A stretch of 64,000 bases of DNA from Epiperipatus broadwayi (taxonomy: Eukaryota; Onychophora; Udeonychophora; Euonychophora; Peripatidae): contig JAQFVV010012446.1 of the NCBI GenBank assembly GCA_028023455.1, forward strand, positions 2,234,001-2,298,000, read 5' to 3'. Position numbers and translations under genes: made by a program. Shown here piece after piece: positions 1 to 11,278 of this stretch; positions within the stretch are counted from its first letter, which is position 1; every line of letters starts with the position of its first letter. A model generated the notes under the pieces. It searched no databases. It was not told where the DNA came from and saw only the letters and a program-made list of their open reading frames with translations.

Positions 1-335
1 ACTGTTCACAAATATTTGCCTCAAGATTTGTAATGATGTTATATTAGATGTGATAATATGTTATATTATTTTTATCAACTATCACTAAACATTGAATGTC
101 TAGAAAATTTTAAACTTTATTTAAACTTCTCAATTACAAAACTTATTAGTAATAACACACAAATAGATAATACAGGTTAGTAGATAACACAATGTTTTGA
201 GTGGTATTATTATCTACTCTTCTTCAGGTGTTGCAGGTCTGATCAGTGACAACACTAGCAAGGGAGTTGAACTTACTTCTTTAGATCCTTGAATGTTAAA
301 TTTTAAGGCAATACTCTAACCAACTAGGCCATTCT
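1..335 (-). mobile_element. HH3 element: tRNA-like head plus hammerhead-like motif
   Basis: Read on the minus strand, the right edge begins with a tRNA-like A box (TAGTTGGTTAGAGTAT, about 319-334) and a B-box-like AAGTTCAACTCCC near 264-276. A hammerhead-like core follows at 186-232, then an A+T-rich tail reaching the window start. The same layout recurs at 3,600-4,030 and 57,090-57,245; tail-only pieces lie at 3,085-3,170, 33,330-33,400 and 47,217-47,340. I infer a SINE-like element with an internal polymerase III promoter. It has no coding capacity. The left end is cut by the window edge. Confidence 0.6.
186..232 (-). ncRNA. Hammerhead-like motif of HH3
   Basis: On the minus strand: AACAC (stem I), CUGAAGA, an extra A, stem II GAGU/ACUC with a long loop, AAAA where GAAA is expected (G12 changed), then C-A-U-U followed by GUGUU, which pairs perfectly with AACAC. 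U7 is replaced by A, which the hammerhead consensus tolerates. The G12 change argues that this copy is inactive. The copy at 57,090-57,245 keeps GAAA. Confidence 0.5.
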
Positions 336-800
336 GTCAAAGGCAACAATCAATAGAAATTTCATATATTTATTTTGATTCCTCCAAAAAATTTTTATTT
401 GGCATATAAGCAAAACTACAGAAGTCTTACAGCCAAGTAAATTAAATAATAATCCAAAAAAAATATGCCCAATATCATATTTATGTCTTTTCTTGAAGCT
501 ATTTAAGAATCATATTAACAAGAATTTTGTCAATAGTGCAGAGTTATCTACCTATAGAACAGATTGGGTTTAAACCATGAAGCTGCTGTGAACAATGTTT
601 AACAATATATATTAAAAAGGCTTTCTAAATAAACTAAAAACTGGTGTTACCTTTATTAATATAATCTTGGCTGATGAAGTTTCCAGAATGCTCTCCCATT
701 AATAAAATTCCAGTGACACTAAATGATACTCATAGTAGATAAAGGAAATTACAGAATGGTTTTAGCACAAGAGCCAGTTCTTTCACATACTTTATTTGAT
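336..800. other. No recognised feature
   Basis: A+T-rich DNA with no credible coding or RNA signal seen on either strand. Confidence 0.5.
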
Positions 801-1062
801 ATTAAACAGGCAAAACTGTTCATACAGTAGTGCCACCCTATGCCAACTAGAGTAATCAATGGATGCCAGAAGGCTTGTGCATAAAATCCCCATCTAGTGC
901 CTACTCATCCAATATCCCCAGACTAGTTTTCTGCACAAGCCTTCTGGCATCCATTGATTACTCTGGTTGGACAGGGTGGCACTACTGTATGGAGAGTTTT
1001 GCCTGTTTAATAACAGTTATGTGGTTGCATAAGAGATGGTGATCATGTGATGTTGAGTGGTT
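801..1062. mobile_element. HH1 foldback, short form
   Basis: Inverted arms start and end with GGCAAAAC / GTTTTGCC and share the block around 'ATCAATGGATGCCAGAAGG'. The centre, which holds the hammerhead motif in other HH1 copies, is deleted here. The element ends next to a Jockey-like reverse transcriptase relic and appears to have landed in or beside it. HH1 is the commonest repeat in the window. Confidence 0.7.
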
Positions 1063-2222
1063 TAACTCTATTTGATATATTCATCAATGATCTTACTGAA
1101 GCAGAATGTAGAAAATTCATCTATGCAGATGATATTGTTTGAACTTTACAAAAGAGATCCTTTCCTAAAACAGAAAAGTAAAAGAGTGGAATCCCCCCCC
1201 CCCTCATAGAATGGAGTCCAATTGTTAATATGATAAAGATACTATGTTCAATTTTTAGCTAAACAATATGCAATTATCTCATAATGGAATATAACCTTTT
1301 GCTATAATAAACTGAAACACAAACTACTCTATTCTATTTAGATGTAACCTTGGGTCTAACTAATTTGTCTTATTTAAATATGATTAGATCAAAATTAATT
1401 TTTTAGGAATAATCTTTTTGAAAAGCTGACTGCCATTACTTAGGATTGTGATGCAAATACTTTATGGACAATTTCCTTACCATTAGCATTTTTGCTATGA
1501 ATACTATACTCCTGTTTGGAAAAATTAAATTCCAACATTAAACTTCTGGATATTCAATTACATATTCCCTTGAGAAATATTATTGTCACACTCAAATCTA
1601 CTCCTTTGCAGTGTTTTCCTGTACTTTTACATATTCAGCAGCTAGGTATTAGAAAGTTGTGTTACAGAAAACCTATTAAAAGCTGTTAAGCAGGTTGGAC
1701 TTGTCAATAACTCAATATCCAGTTCTGTCTCCTAAGATTCAATTCAAATCAAGATTTCCTTTTTGAATATTCATTCAATAATCTACATTTGAAAAATTAT
1801 GCCATAAAAAATGGAATTCTTATAAGATTGTATATAAATTTATTTTTTGCAGATCCAACACTAAAACCAGCTGAATTTGGTCTTCCTAGATATAATTAGA
1901 GTCTCGTTTATCAGGTTCAGAACAATCCATGGTCTTAGTGCTCAAATGGAATTTAACAGATATTGATCTATGTAAATGTGGTAATATACAAACTACAAAT
2001 CTCATAGTTAATGACTGTGGTATCTAACCCAATAATAGTAGAATTGAAGAATTTAATGAAGCTACTAATGAATCTATTAAATTCACAAATCGAATTTATC
2101 AGATACTGAGCTATGTAGATGTGGTCACCATATACCACGACGAGTATCGAATCTCTATAGGCTACAGTGACAAAATTGAAGGATTTAATGAGGCCACTTG
2201 TGAACCTATCTACTAATTGCAA
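1063..2222 (+). pseudogene. Jockey-like LINE reverse transcriptase relic (C-terminal half)
   Basis: Around 1,066-1,140 the translation reads LFDIFINDL then KFIYADDIV, the reverse-transcriptase block with the catalytic Y-A-D-D. Near 1,540-1,665 it reads LLDIQLHIPLRNIIVTLKS then TPLQCFPVL, the conserved block downstream of the Jockey-clade reverse transcriptase. At 1,951-2,020, WNLTDIDLCKCG then QTTNLIVNDC matches the C-terminal cysteine-rich C-x-C-G...H/N...C motif of this clade. Stops and frameshifts interrupt every part, so it is dead. About 130 bp of the C-terminal end (1,965-2,090) is repeated with divergence at 2,100-2,215. An HH1 element abuts its upstream edge. Confidence 0.75.
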
Positions 2223-3599
2223 TCTCGACAGGTTCCTTTTATAATATTTTAGTTAATAATTACCGGGGGGGGGGTATACGCTAAATATAAATAATGATAA
2301 TTTGATATTACTTTCCATCTAAATCATAACAAAAATGATTTACAATTAGTAAAATTATTTATAAGTCCACGATTATGAAATTATGAAATATAATATCAAT
2401 TTTAAAAATCTAAATTAATCAAATACAAATTCTTTTTTCTTTCGTATTTCAGTTTGAACAGGAATTTAATATGTATAAAGAGATTCAGTAGTTTAATTTT
2501 TAATGTTTACTTTTTATATCCTAATTGTAATCCGTATTAAATAATTCAAGCGACATACAACCTTGAATAGAACTCTGTAGGTAATTTGCTTTTGAGAATA
2601 AAGGTATACTTTTTTTTTGTTCATAAGTGAAGCCGATGTTTAAATAAAAAATAAAACTAAACGTCTATTGTTTATTTATAAAGCTAACAAAACGTTCTTT
2701 CATTTGTTGCCTCATTTGAGACGCAAGCTTCACTTTGTTATAACAGAACAATTCTACATTATTAAGGGATGAGTAATCAGTGGAAAATGTAGTATTTAAT
2801 ACGTTATATCAAGCAAGAAGTATGCTAAATACATATATATCAAATACAGTATTGTCAAAAAAGGCAATATAGGCTAAAATTCCTCTTCTCTGCTGTCTCA
2901 TTTATGTTTAAATCTTTGCCCATAGATGTTATTATTGGAAAAAACACTAAATTTTGTAATACTGATAGCACCAAGGACATTGCGGTGTACCTGTTAAATG
3001 CACTTATCTAATTTATGGACAATCTAAAGTTTAAATCTAAGTGAAGTTTGAAAATTTAAGTTTGTTACGAATCTACAAAACATTATTTGCCTGGAGGTTT
3101 GTGGTGATGGCATGTTAGATGTGATAATGTGTTAAACTATTTCCATCATCTATCATTAATTATAAATATGCGACTTTTTTTCGCAAACGTTAGTAAAGCT
3201 ATAATTATACTATAATGTGTAATATGTCTGCTTAGCGCTTTCGAGATTTAATGTTCAAATCTCATACTCATAACTTTACAAATGAAAGCTGTTGTGATTT
3301 ATTGTACACATATGCAAATGATTTTGAATTTTTAATTAGTTAGTCCAGTGTTTGGAAAGAGCAAAGCATGCCTCTCTTCTATTAATGGCACTGAGATCAT
3401 TTGCTATGTAAAAGCTTCTTTGACTTTCTTTTGGCATCACTCTTCTCTGTGCAAATTACTTGGGCAGAACTTGGTTCGAATACATGGCCTGTAGCTTCTT
3501 GGTGGTCCCAGAGACTGATGTTCCTTCATTTTTATTTTTAACCCTGTTGTATGCATACCTGAGTTGGTAAACTCTTGTATTGAGGTTAGCCCGAGTCTC
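2223..3599. other. Unassigned A+T-rich DNA; G10 run at 2,265 and an HH3 tail piece
   Basis: There is a ten-base G run at 2,265-2,274. A stretch at about 3,085-3,170 matches the tail of the HH3 element at the window start. Nothing else is recognised. Confidence 0.5.
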
Positions 3600-4030
3600 A
3601 CCATAGTAATGTCTAGAAAAAATTAAACTTATTTAAACTTTTACAATTACAAACAAGTATTAGGTAATAACACACAAAGAGCAACACAGATTAGTAATTA
3701 AACAACATTTCGATTAGTATTATTTTTCACTCTTCTTCAGGTATTGCAGACCTGATCAATCACAATATTAGCATAGAACTTGAACTAATAGCTCAGTTGG
3801 TTAGAGCATTGCCTTAAAATTTGATATTCAAGAATCTAATGGGATAAGTTCAAGTTCTTTGCTAATATTGTCATTGGTCAGGCCAGCAACACCTGAAGAA
3901 CCATGGAGAATAATACTATTCAAAACAGCTGTGTAATTACTAATGCATGTTACCTATTTGTCTGTTATTAATAACAAGTTGTTTGTATTTGAAAAGTTTA
4001 AATAAAGTTTAATTTTTTTCTTATTCAAAA
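3600..4030. mobile_element. HH3 foldback: two inverted copies around a tRNA-like core
   Basis: The left half is in minus orientation (ATTAAACTTATTTAAAC..., hammerhead-like block near 3,705-3,745) and the right half in plus. Between them lies a clear tRNA-like A box (AGCTCAGTTGGTTAGAGC, 3,785-3,802) and a B-box-like AAGTTCAAGTTC near 3,847. The right half carries AACACCTGAAGA near 3,886-3,897 with a degraded hairpin and AAAAC. The left-half core is also degraded. Confidence 0.65.
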
Positions 4031-4139
4031 TCAACATATAATGATAGATCATGGAAATAGTCCAACATATCACATTTACAAAACAACTTTAGAATTTTCA
4101 GATAGCCTACATACATTCACAGTTAATTGGTAAAAGTAT

Positions 4140-4400
4140 AATAGGCAAAACTCACTATACGTATTGCCACACACAGCAAGCTAGAGTAATCAATGGATGC
4201 CAGAAGGCTTGTGCATAAAATCCCTATCTAGTGCCTACTTATCCAACATCCCCAGACTAGTTTCTGGCTTGTGGCCTTCATCAGTGAGGAGCCTTGGATC
4301 TGAGAGCACTGCACCTAGATCTTAGAATCTAATGCAACCCTGTTTTAAAACAGTTATAAGCAAGCATAAGAAGTGGTGGTCGTGATGTTTATTGGCTCAA
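4140..4400 (-). mobile_element. HH1 element, one arm with well-kept ribozyme
   Basis: Starts at GGCAAAACTC and runs through the HH1 arm to a GATCTTAGAATC block. It then jumps directly to the opposite terminal flank (AACAGTTATAAGCAAGCATAAG), so the second arm is deleted. It contains the best-conserved HH1 hammerhead motif in the window. Confidence 0.75.
4249..4290 (-). ncRNA. Hammerhead ribozyme candidate, HH1 type
   Basis: Minus strand: stem I UCCUCA (4,285-4,290) pairs with UGGGGA (4,249-4,254), six pairs including one G-U. CUGAUGA is at 4,278-4,284. Stem II is GGC/GCC with loop CACAA, flanked by an A-A mismatch. GAAA is at 4,261-4,264. Stem III is the palindrome ACUAGU (4,256-4,261), with C at position 17 giving cleavage triplet GUC. 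Other copies have AGC/GCU in stem II (for example 52,105-52,145), a compensatory change supporting the hairpin. The A-A mismatch closing stem II is unusual and may weaken activity. Confidence 0.65.
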
Positions 4401-4475
4401 AAGTATAATGTTATGGTTTTTTTTGTAGGAGATATAAAAACAGGAAAGACATAAGTTAACTTAACATTGACTATA

Positions 4476-4737
4476 TATCATACCATTTACAACTTTCTTA
4501 AACACTTTAATAATACTATTTTTTACTACAAAACTTTATTCTTAAAGTTTCAACTGTCCTGCAGTCATCATCAGAGCTCTTTACAATCCTATTTCTAAAA
4601 ATCCAGTTGGTTCTTAAAAATAGGATTGTAAAGAACTCTGATGATGATTGCAGTATAGTCGAAACTGTAAGCATAAAGTTTTGATATAAAAAATACTATT
4701 ATTGAAGTGTTTAAGAAAGTTGTAAATGGTATATGTA
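4476..4737. mobile_element. HH4 foldback with a hammerhead-like motif in each arm
   Basis: TATACCATTTACAACTTTC on the left is mirrored by GAAAGTTGTAAATGGTATA on the right. The minus-strand core CUGAUGA (4,568-4,574) is followed by stem II GACUG/CAGUU and GAAA. The plus-strand core CUGAUGA (4,638-4,644) is followed by GAUU/AGUC and GAAA (4,661-4,664), then CUGUA. A second nested inverted repeat (CTTTACAATCCTATTT / AAATAGGATTGTAAAG) forms the centre. Confidence 0.65.
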
Positions 4738-5094
4738 AAAATAGATATCTATACATAAGAAAAGGAAGTAGAGGAAGAAAATTACGTTGACTATATGAAA
4801 ATGGTCAAAACATAGAAATAATAATGAACCTATTCACAGAACAATCAAGTTCAAAAATATTGCTATGACCATTCACAATTCCAATCCCTTAAACAAATTT
4901 CTGATTGGGTTTGATATAAAAAAGTGAGTGTTATATGTAAATTTATTTAAACGATTCTTGGGAATCTGATTTGTGAATTATCACACCAACATTTTCAGAC
5001 TTGGGTGTTTTGTGAAAGGGTTGTCTGTGTTACATATTTGTTAAGCGTTAATTCATTTATGGGCTTGTTAAAATTGTTAGAATATCATTTAAAT

Positions 5095-5734
5095 CAGTGG
5101 TCTTCAACCCTTGGTCCATGGACCGGTGCCAGGTTGCAGAACTTTTCTGCCGATCCGCTAGACTAGTTTAAACGTTTGGTAAATTAATATAAACAATTTT
5201 TATTTATTTTTTCATCTCATTTTTACCCAATTAAAAAAAAAAGAAACATAACGAAAACAAAATCTAATCAATCATGCATAAATTAATTTGTTCTTCTAAT
5301 TATCACAGATGTTTACGGAGGGGGGGGGCAGAATTAAATTTTGATTACTTTTCTAAAAAAATTCAAAATTAAAAAAAAAAGTTTTTTATTATACAAACTC
5401 CACACATATATATATAATATAATGGAAAATTGAGTATTCATTTATAATTTATCTTTAAAGCGCATGTGCATTGGCTTAATCGCTAATATTACTATTACAT
5501 AAAAAACAGCGCTATATAAAATAATATCACATTATAACTTCATCTTGTATATTTAACATTGTTGTTTTGATCAGTTATAACAATTATGCTCATCTAAGGC
5601 TAAGCAGTTTACATCTTTAAAAAAATTTATCTATAGACTTTTGCCGGTCTGCGAAACCTTATCATTATTTTTGCTGGTCCGTGAAACCTTATCTTTTTAC
5701 CGGTCCACAGGTGTGAAAAGGTTGAAGACCACTG
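5095..5734. mobile_element. Non-autonomous hAT element (MITE), 640 bp
   Basis: The ends are a perfect 15-bp terminal inverted repeat, CAGTGGTCTTCAACC / GGTTGAAGACCACTG. They are flanked by perfect 8-bp direct repeats ATTTAAAT (5,087-5,094 and 5,735-5,742). An 8-bp target duplication and CAGTGGT-type ends are diagnostic of the hAT superfamily. Subterminal blocks GGTCCATGGACCGG and ACCGGTCCACAG echo one another. There is no open reading frame, so it would have needed a transposase supplied elsewhere; the transposase relic at 16.1-17.3 kb belongs to the same superfamily, but a direct link is inference. Confidence 0.9.
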
Positions 5735-5742
5735 ATTTAAAT

Positions 5743-6695
5743 AATAAAGAGATATTTATGTAAATTTAGTAAAAATAAAACAGGATTAAAAAAGGGGGGG
5801 ATTTAAATGTTTATGGATTATTTATAACAACTGGATTAAATTTGGAAAGAGAAATGGAGTTTGAAGTGCAGGCTTTTAAATTTAACTTTTTTATGTACAT
5901 TGCTGTGCTAGGATTTTCATCTTACAATTTTCAAACTTAAAGGGTTCTTTAAAAATTAGCAGTGTATGATTCTTACATGGTGAAGCAAAAATGATTAACA
6001 CTGTAATTAATTCTTAGCCTGAATCTGTGAAATTCCTAAGACAAAATAAAAAGATATGGAAGATAAAAAATTAAACAAGATATATTAATAAAACAACCTA
6101 TTAATAAAAATAAATTCTATGCACAAAAAATGTCTTATTTAGACATTTTTAAAATCTCAACTAAATTTACATATATGTTTCTATTACTACTTTCCACTAT
6201 GAAGAATCTTCCCCTTTTCACCTGAACATACGATGGTATATCATCCCAGAATGTGTATAATGTATGTATATATTATTTAGATAAAACAAAATACACCCTG
6301 TTTCTGATTAAATAAAGGTATGAATAACTCGTCGAAAATGAAACATTACAAATGGGATCCATGATCGCTTCATCATCAATGTCCCCATCATTAATCATTA
6401 CTATGTATGATAAAAATGGAAAAAGAATTAATTATATTATCTAAATGTAAATAAATAATACTCTATTATGCTTTAAATATAAAAGTAAGGCAGACTGATA
6501 TTGGTTGTACAAGCACAGGCTATTAAACTTCACGAGATAAAGATTACAAGATGGCCATTCATTTAGTGTATAGATTTTTTAAGGCAGCTTAATTCTTATT
6601 GAAACATCACAAAATAATCAGTAGCTATTAAGTCCTTCAATTCTAACCATAAATTCACCAATCATTAACTATGTGGTTCGTAATTTGTATTTGTT
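5743..6695. other. No recognised feature
   Basis: A+T-rich with a short G7 run near 5,795. No coding or RNA signal seen. Confidence 0.5.
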
Positions 6696-7221
6696 CATAT
6701 CTATGTGAATCAGTAGCCGATAATTTACATTTATAAAGTAGATAAGGCAAATGAATGTAAGTTATTTTGGATCTGTTGATAAGATTCCAGTTGTATCTAA
6801 AAAGATCTAATTCAATTGGCTTTACCGGTGGATCTGGAAAAAGAAATTTATCATCACATCACGTAATCACTACATATCTATGTGAATCAGTGGTTGCTAA
6901 TTTCCATTTATAAAGTAGATAAGGCAATGACTGAGTTATTTTGGATCTTTTGATAAGATTCCAGTTGTATCTAAAAAGATCTAATTCAATTGGCTTTATC
7001 GGTGGGTCTGGAAAAAGAAGTTTATCATCACATCACGTAATCACTACATAGCTATGTGAATCGGTGGTTGCTAATTTCCATTTATAAAATAGATAAGGCA
7101 ATGACTGTGAGTTATTTTGGATCTGTTGATAAGATTCCAGTTGTATCTAAAAAGATCTAATTCAATTGGCTTTACCGATGGATCTGGAAAAAGAAATTTA
7201 TCACCACATCATGTAATCACC
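6696..7221. repeat. Three-copy tandem repeat, about 175-bp unit
   Basis: Copies begin at 6,696, 6,873 and 7,047, each opening with CATATCTATGTGAATC or a near match and ending in TCACATCACGTAATCAC. Copies 2 and 3 are more alike than copy 1. No coding signal. Confidence 0.85.
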
Positions 7222-7592
7222 ACTGTTATTAAAAAGACATTTATTTGGAACCTCATGATTGAATGACTAAAAAGAGGATCTTGATTTGAATCTTAGATAG
7301 TTAAATTATATCTTGAGTTATTAGATAAGTACAATCTAAATTAATAGGTTTTAATAAATTTCGTGGGGCAATGTCTTTTCTGACATCTGGTGGACGAATG
7401 TGTGGAAGAGCAGGAAATCACTGCAAAGGAGTAGACTTGAGTGTGTCGATAATATTTCTTATGGTGATATTTAAGTGAGTATCCAATATTAAAAATTATA
7501 AATTATTCAGTGAGAAACAGAATCAACAGAGAACTTTCATTAGTTATTAAATATGTAATGTTTTTGAAAATATATTTATTTATGGTTCACAA

Positions 7593-7884
7593 CTCAAACA
7601 GACTAACCAAAAAATATAAACTTTAAAACATAACCAATGTTTTTCACTGCTACAAACAGACTTCTCAAGTGTAAAGAAATACAAAATAGCATATTTAAAC
7701 TAAACATTACCCACAATTCCACTTACACCCCATACATCCTTAATATTAAAAGGACTGATGATTCTGTAGCAATTAACTTGTTTAAGTTTTTTTAATATTA
7801 AGGGTGTATTGGATGTAAGTGGAACTGTGGGTAATATTTAGTTAAAATATTTAAAGTTTATATTTTTTGGCTAGTCTGGTTGAG
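7593..7884. repeat. Foldback (inverted repeat) element
   Basis: CTCAAACAGACTAACCAAAA on the left mirrors TTTTTTGGCTAGTCTGGTTGAG on the right. A second matched block, ACATTACCCACAATTCCACTT, lies nearer the centre. The two arms differ by about 60 bp of extra sequence in the left arm. The loop (7,753-7,785) contains CTGATGA but no downstream GAAA, so I do not call a ribozyme. Confidence 0.7.
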
Positions 7885-8089
7885 TATTCATTTTGAGATC
7901 ATTTTGATTATTTTATTGACTAGTTTAGCTTCAGGCTTTTAATGTTTATATATATATATCCCTCAAATAAATTAATATATATAAGTGCTGCATACATTTA
8001 TATTACCATTTTAAAAATTACTATAATTTAAACTATTGTGCATATAAATACATCTGTATTCTATTTTAAAAGAGTTTATCCATCAAAAT

Positions 8090-8180
8090 TCTCCATACAG
8101 TAGTTTTGCCTATTTTAAGTTTGTGTAAGCATAGTGAATGATGATCACGTGATGTTTAGTGTTTTATTTCTAGTTTTCCT
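8090..8180 (+). repeat. Terminal fragment of HH1
   Basis: CTCCATACAGTAGTTTTGCC, then a flank ending GATCACGTGATGTTTAG, matches the outer end of HH1 copies. Confidence 0.5.
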
Positions 8181-8489
8181 AAATAAAGGTCAACTTTTAG
8201 TTGTGAATGCCATTTTAAAATCTATTTATGTTCATGTATTTGCTTTTAAATAATTAATTAAGATGGATATAAAAAATATTTTTGCACCGCGTTTTAATTC
8301 AAAAAATTAATTTAATTAATAAAAAAAACATTAATTGTTGCATAGATGATAGATGATAATGTTATTTACTCTTATCGGATACTATTTTAAAATGAGTATA
8401 GAACTCTGCTTTTCTCATGGGCAATTTTACACAGGTTGTTCTAAATCTAATAATTCAAAATTAAAAAAATTGAAGTGAAAAACTCCACA

Positions 8490-8623
8490 ATTCGTTGTTA
8501 GCCGAGAGGTCATTGCAGCCGCCTTGCAAGCAAGTAGTTGGTTGCCCTTGCAAGCAAGTAGTTGGTTGCAGACGGTTGTGGGTTCGCGCCCCGGCCGATG
8601 CTATGACATATGGAGAAAAAAAA
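8490..8623 (+). mobile_element. tRNA-derived SINE with internal 24-bp duplication
   Basis: An A box (TTAGCCGAGAGGT) and a B box (GGTTCGCGCCCCGG) lie in a tRNA-like body followed by TATGACATATGG and an A-rich tail. The segment CTTGCAAGCAAGTAGTTGG is duplicated in tandem, absent from other copies. Relatives lie at 13.9, 30.95, 48.2, 60.2 and 62.6 kb. It has no coding function; transcription would be by RNA polymerase III. Confidence 0.85.
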
Positions 8624-9119
8624 CTACAAGTAAAACTCGGTATCGAAGAAACTGTCACATATAATATTATATACGGTGAGTTTTTAAAAATAATTCCACA
8701 TTATTAAACTTTTATAATTTTAAATTAAATTTAAAGCATTTTTTTTTCTTATAAATATTAATTTGTCTTTTTTTTTAAAGCTGAATAAAAAAACATGAAG
8801 ATTTGTAAGATTTTTAAACTTATAAAATGAAAAAAAAAATAACAAAATTTTTAAAAATTTGTGAAGCATATCTGTTACAGATAACTAAACGAATAATTCT
8901 TTTTTTTTTTTATTATTATAAACAAATAAATTATTATTATTGCTTGTTTAAAGTATATGCCTATATTATTACTTTAACATTTAACTCGATGGGGGGGGGG
9001 TGTCAAGGCTGACCTGACAAATGCACACGTAACACTTTTCTTAAATATGGCTACATGTATCGGATCCATAGGTTCAATTTTATTTGCATTTTTGTGCATG
9101 GTTAACATTAAGCCATGAA

Positions 9120-9420
9120 GTGATTTGTGTTATAGGCCATCTTACCTTCAAATAATGGACTTGTCCAGATTTAATCTTGCTTTGATCGGATTGAACTTCC
9201 ATCGCCATGGACCAATGAATATACAAATAGTTAATATATATCCCATGGTGAGAATTCGTCAACAGGCAAGGAGCTCAGTGAATCCAATTGCTCTCATGAT
9301 GGCCAGGGATGAAATCATAAAGGTACAATCAGGCGATACCTATCAAAGATGAACAGCAGTATACACATTGTCCACTATATGGCTGAGCCATAATTTATAT
9401 TAGAACTGGAAACTGAGGAA
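9120..9420. repeat. R2 repeat, copy 1
   Basis: AATGGACTTGTCCAGATTTAATCTTG and the downstream approximately 200 bp match 28,350-28,560 with moderate divergence. Nature unknown; the 75-codon reading frame across it is not kept in the second copy. Confidence 0.55.
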
Positions 9421-9719
9421 CATAAATCAGATCTGAAGCAAACTGTCACAAAACAGTTACAAAGTGTCACTGTACCTACTCATGAGGTAAGCTGTCACTG
9501 TGCAGCTGAAAGTAGTTAGTAAAATTAGAAGGGCACTTGAAATCCCTCACGTTTTTAGTTGCATGGCAACTAAATGCTATACTGAGCCATAGTATCAGGA
9601 GAAGGTGTAACATTATATAGATTGTAACTATGCATTTTATATTTATTTAATAAATAGATACTAATCATATTTCATGTGTTTGTGTTTATATATAAATCAT
9701 ATAATAAACACAACAGTAT

Positions 9720-9920
9720 TAAACCACTAAACATCTAGGTGCAATGCTCTCAAATCCAAAGCTCCTCACTGATAAAAGCCACAAGTTAGAAATTAATGTG
9801 GGAATATTGGAAGAGTAGGCACTAGGTAGGGATTTTATACACGAACCTTCCTACATCCACTGATTACTCTGGCTTGCACTGAGTGGCGCTACTGTATGGA
9901 GAGTTTTGCCTCTGTGTAAA
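9720..9920 (+). mobile_element. HH1 single arm
   Basis: Runs from TCTAGGTGCAATGCTCTC to GTATGGAGAGTTTTGCC, with CACTGATAAAAGCCACAAG replacing the intact ribozyme core (G8 lost), so this hammerhead is degraded. Confidence 0.75.
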
Positions 9921-9924
9921 ACAC

Positions 9925-10970
9925 TACAGTAAGAGTGTGATAGTCATAAAAATTTTATCTGAGAGAATTCCAAAGTCAATGTTGAGGTAGTTGTGAAAAG
10001 TGTTTATGTTGTGACTATGGCAATAATATTTATGATGATTGTTATAAACTTTGCAAAAACATCTATTGATGATTATGATTAATTAATGTTAAAGATATTC
10101 ATATTTTCATTATGTGAAATGAAATTTTTTTATATTTTTACATTTCATTTAATAACTTGTAGATTGTAACTAAAAATAAATAAAAATTCATACGTTTTAT
10201 TATATGAATATACTGAATGCAAATATACAATATATATATACATTGCATTTCAAAAAATAATAGTAGTGAATGTCTTTCTCAGATACACATGGATACAAGT
10301 GACTTATGCTGTCATTTTTTGAAGTTCCACAGAATTAAAAAAATCGTATGGTACTAAAATTTTATATTTCAAAGATTTTATTCACAATAAAATCTCATTA
10401 TATTTTAAAATCTCATTATATTTTTAATTTATATCGTAGAAAAATAAAATCTCATTACAATGTGTAAAAGATATTAGAATTATTGGAATTTAGATAATGG
10501 TCATGTGATCTAAGAGCCATGTGATCACAAATTAAATACAGTATTGTTATATTAAAAACAACAATTTATAACTAACTAGTGAATCTAATGAGCATGTAAA
10601 CAATTTTACAATATTGACATTGATATAATAAATATTGAAAGGTATTGACTATGTGAATCAATTTTTTGAATTATCCTAGTAACATAATCAGATTTGTCTG
10701 TCCCTTGACTGGGTAATTGAAAATGCGTAAATTGCCTCTATGTTTTATAATATCATATCCTTGGCTTGACCCTTTTATTGTGTTTCCATATGATGTTTAT
10801 CAATATCAATGCTATTGTCAATATAAGTGAAATCAATTTTTGAAAAACGTATAAAGTGAATAAAAAGATTGAATTTGGTTTTGATGTTTGATTTAAATCA
10901 CAATATATATATATTTTAAATAAAAATCCTTTTTACATTAGACTCAATAATATGAAATAAACGTTATGAA
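9925..10970. other. No recognised feature
   Basis: A+T-rich; a short tandem of AAAATCTCATTATATTTT occurs near 10,388-10,430. Nothing else seen. Confidence 0.5.
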
Positions 10971-10974
10971 CAAT

Positions 10975-11275
10975 GGATGCCAGATGGCAGTTCAAGTACT
11001 TTCACAATACAGAATAAATATGAAAAAAGTGATTATACAGAGTGGGTTATTGGTTTTTTTATGCTGGGTTTGGGAAAAGATAAGGGGGATTTAGATATAA
11101 AGGCCATAGACTTGACAAAAATTATGTTGTGGAAATAGAATGGAGCAGAATATGGGAAAACTTAGACTGGGGAATGGAAAATAAAGTGGCTAACAGGTTT
11201 CTCTGGGCATAGTTGCTGAGAGATTCCTGACTCTGTTTAAGGAGAAGTCACAATGCATTACATCACATCACCCAA
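10975..11275 (+). repeat. LINE 3'-end fragment, partial duplicate of 11.7-11.96 kb
   Basis: ATGCTGGGTTTGGGAAAAG through GATTCCTGACTCTG closely matches 11,740-11,930. The two fragments lie in direct orientation about 680 bp apart, so this is either a second insertion or a local duplication. Confidence 0.7.
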
Positions 11276-11278
11276 GAT

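Noticed and set aside
7753-7785. CTGATGA in the loop of a foldback
   Set aside because: No downstream GAAA or complementary flanks; likely chance.
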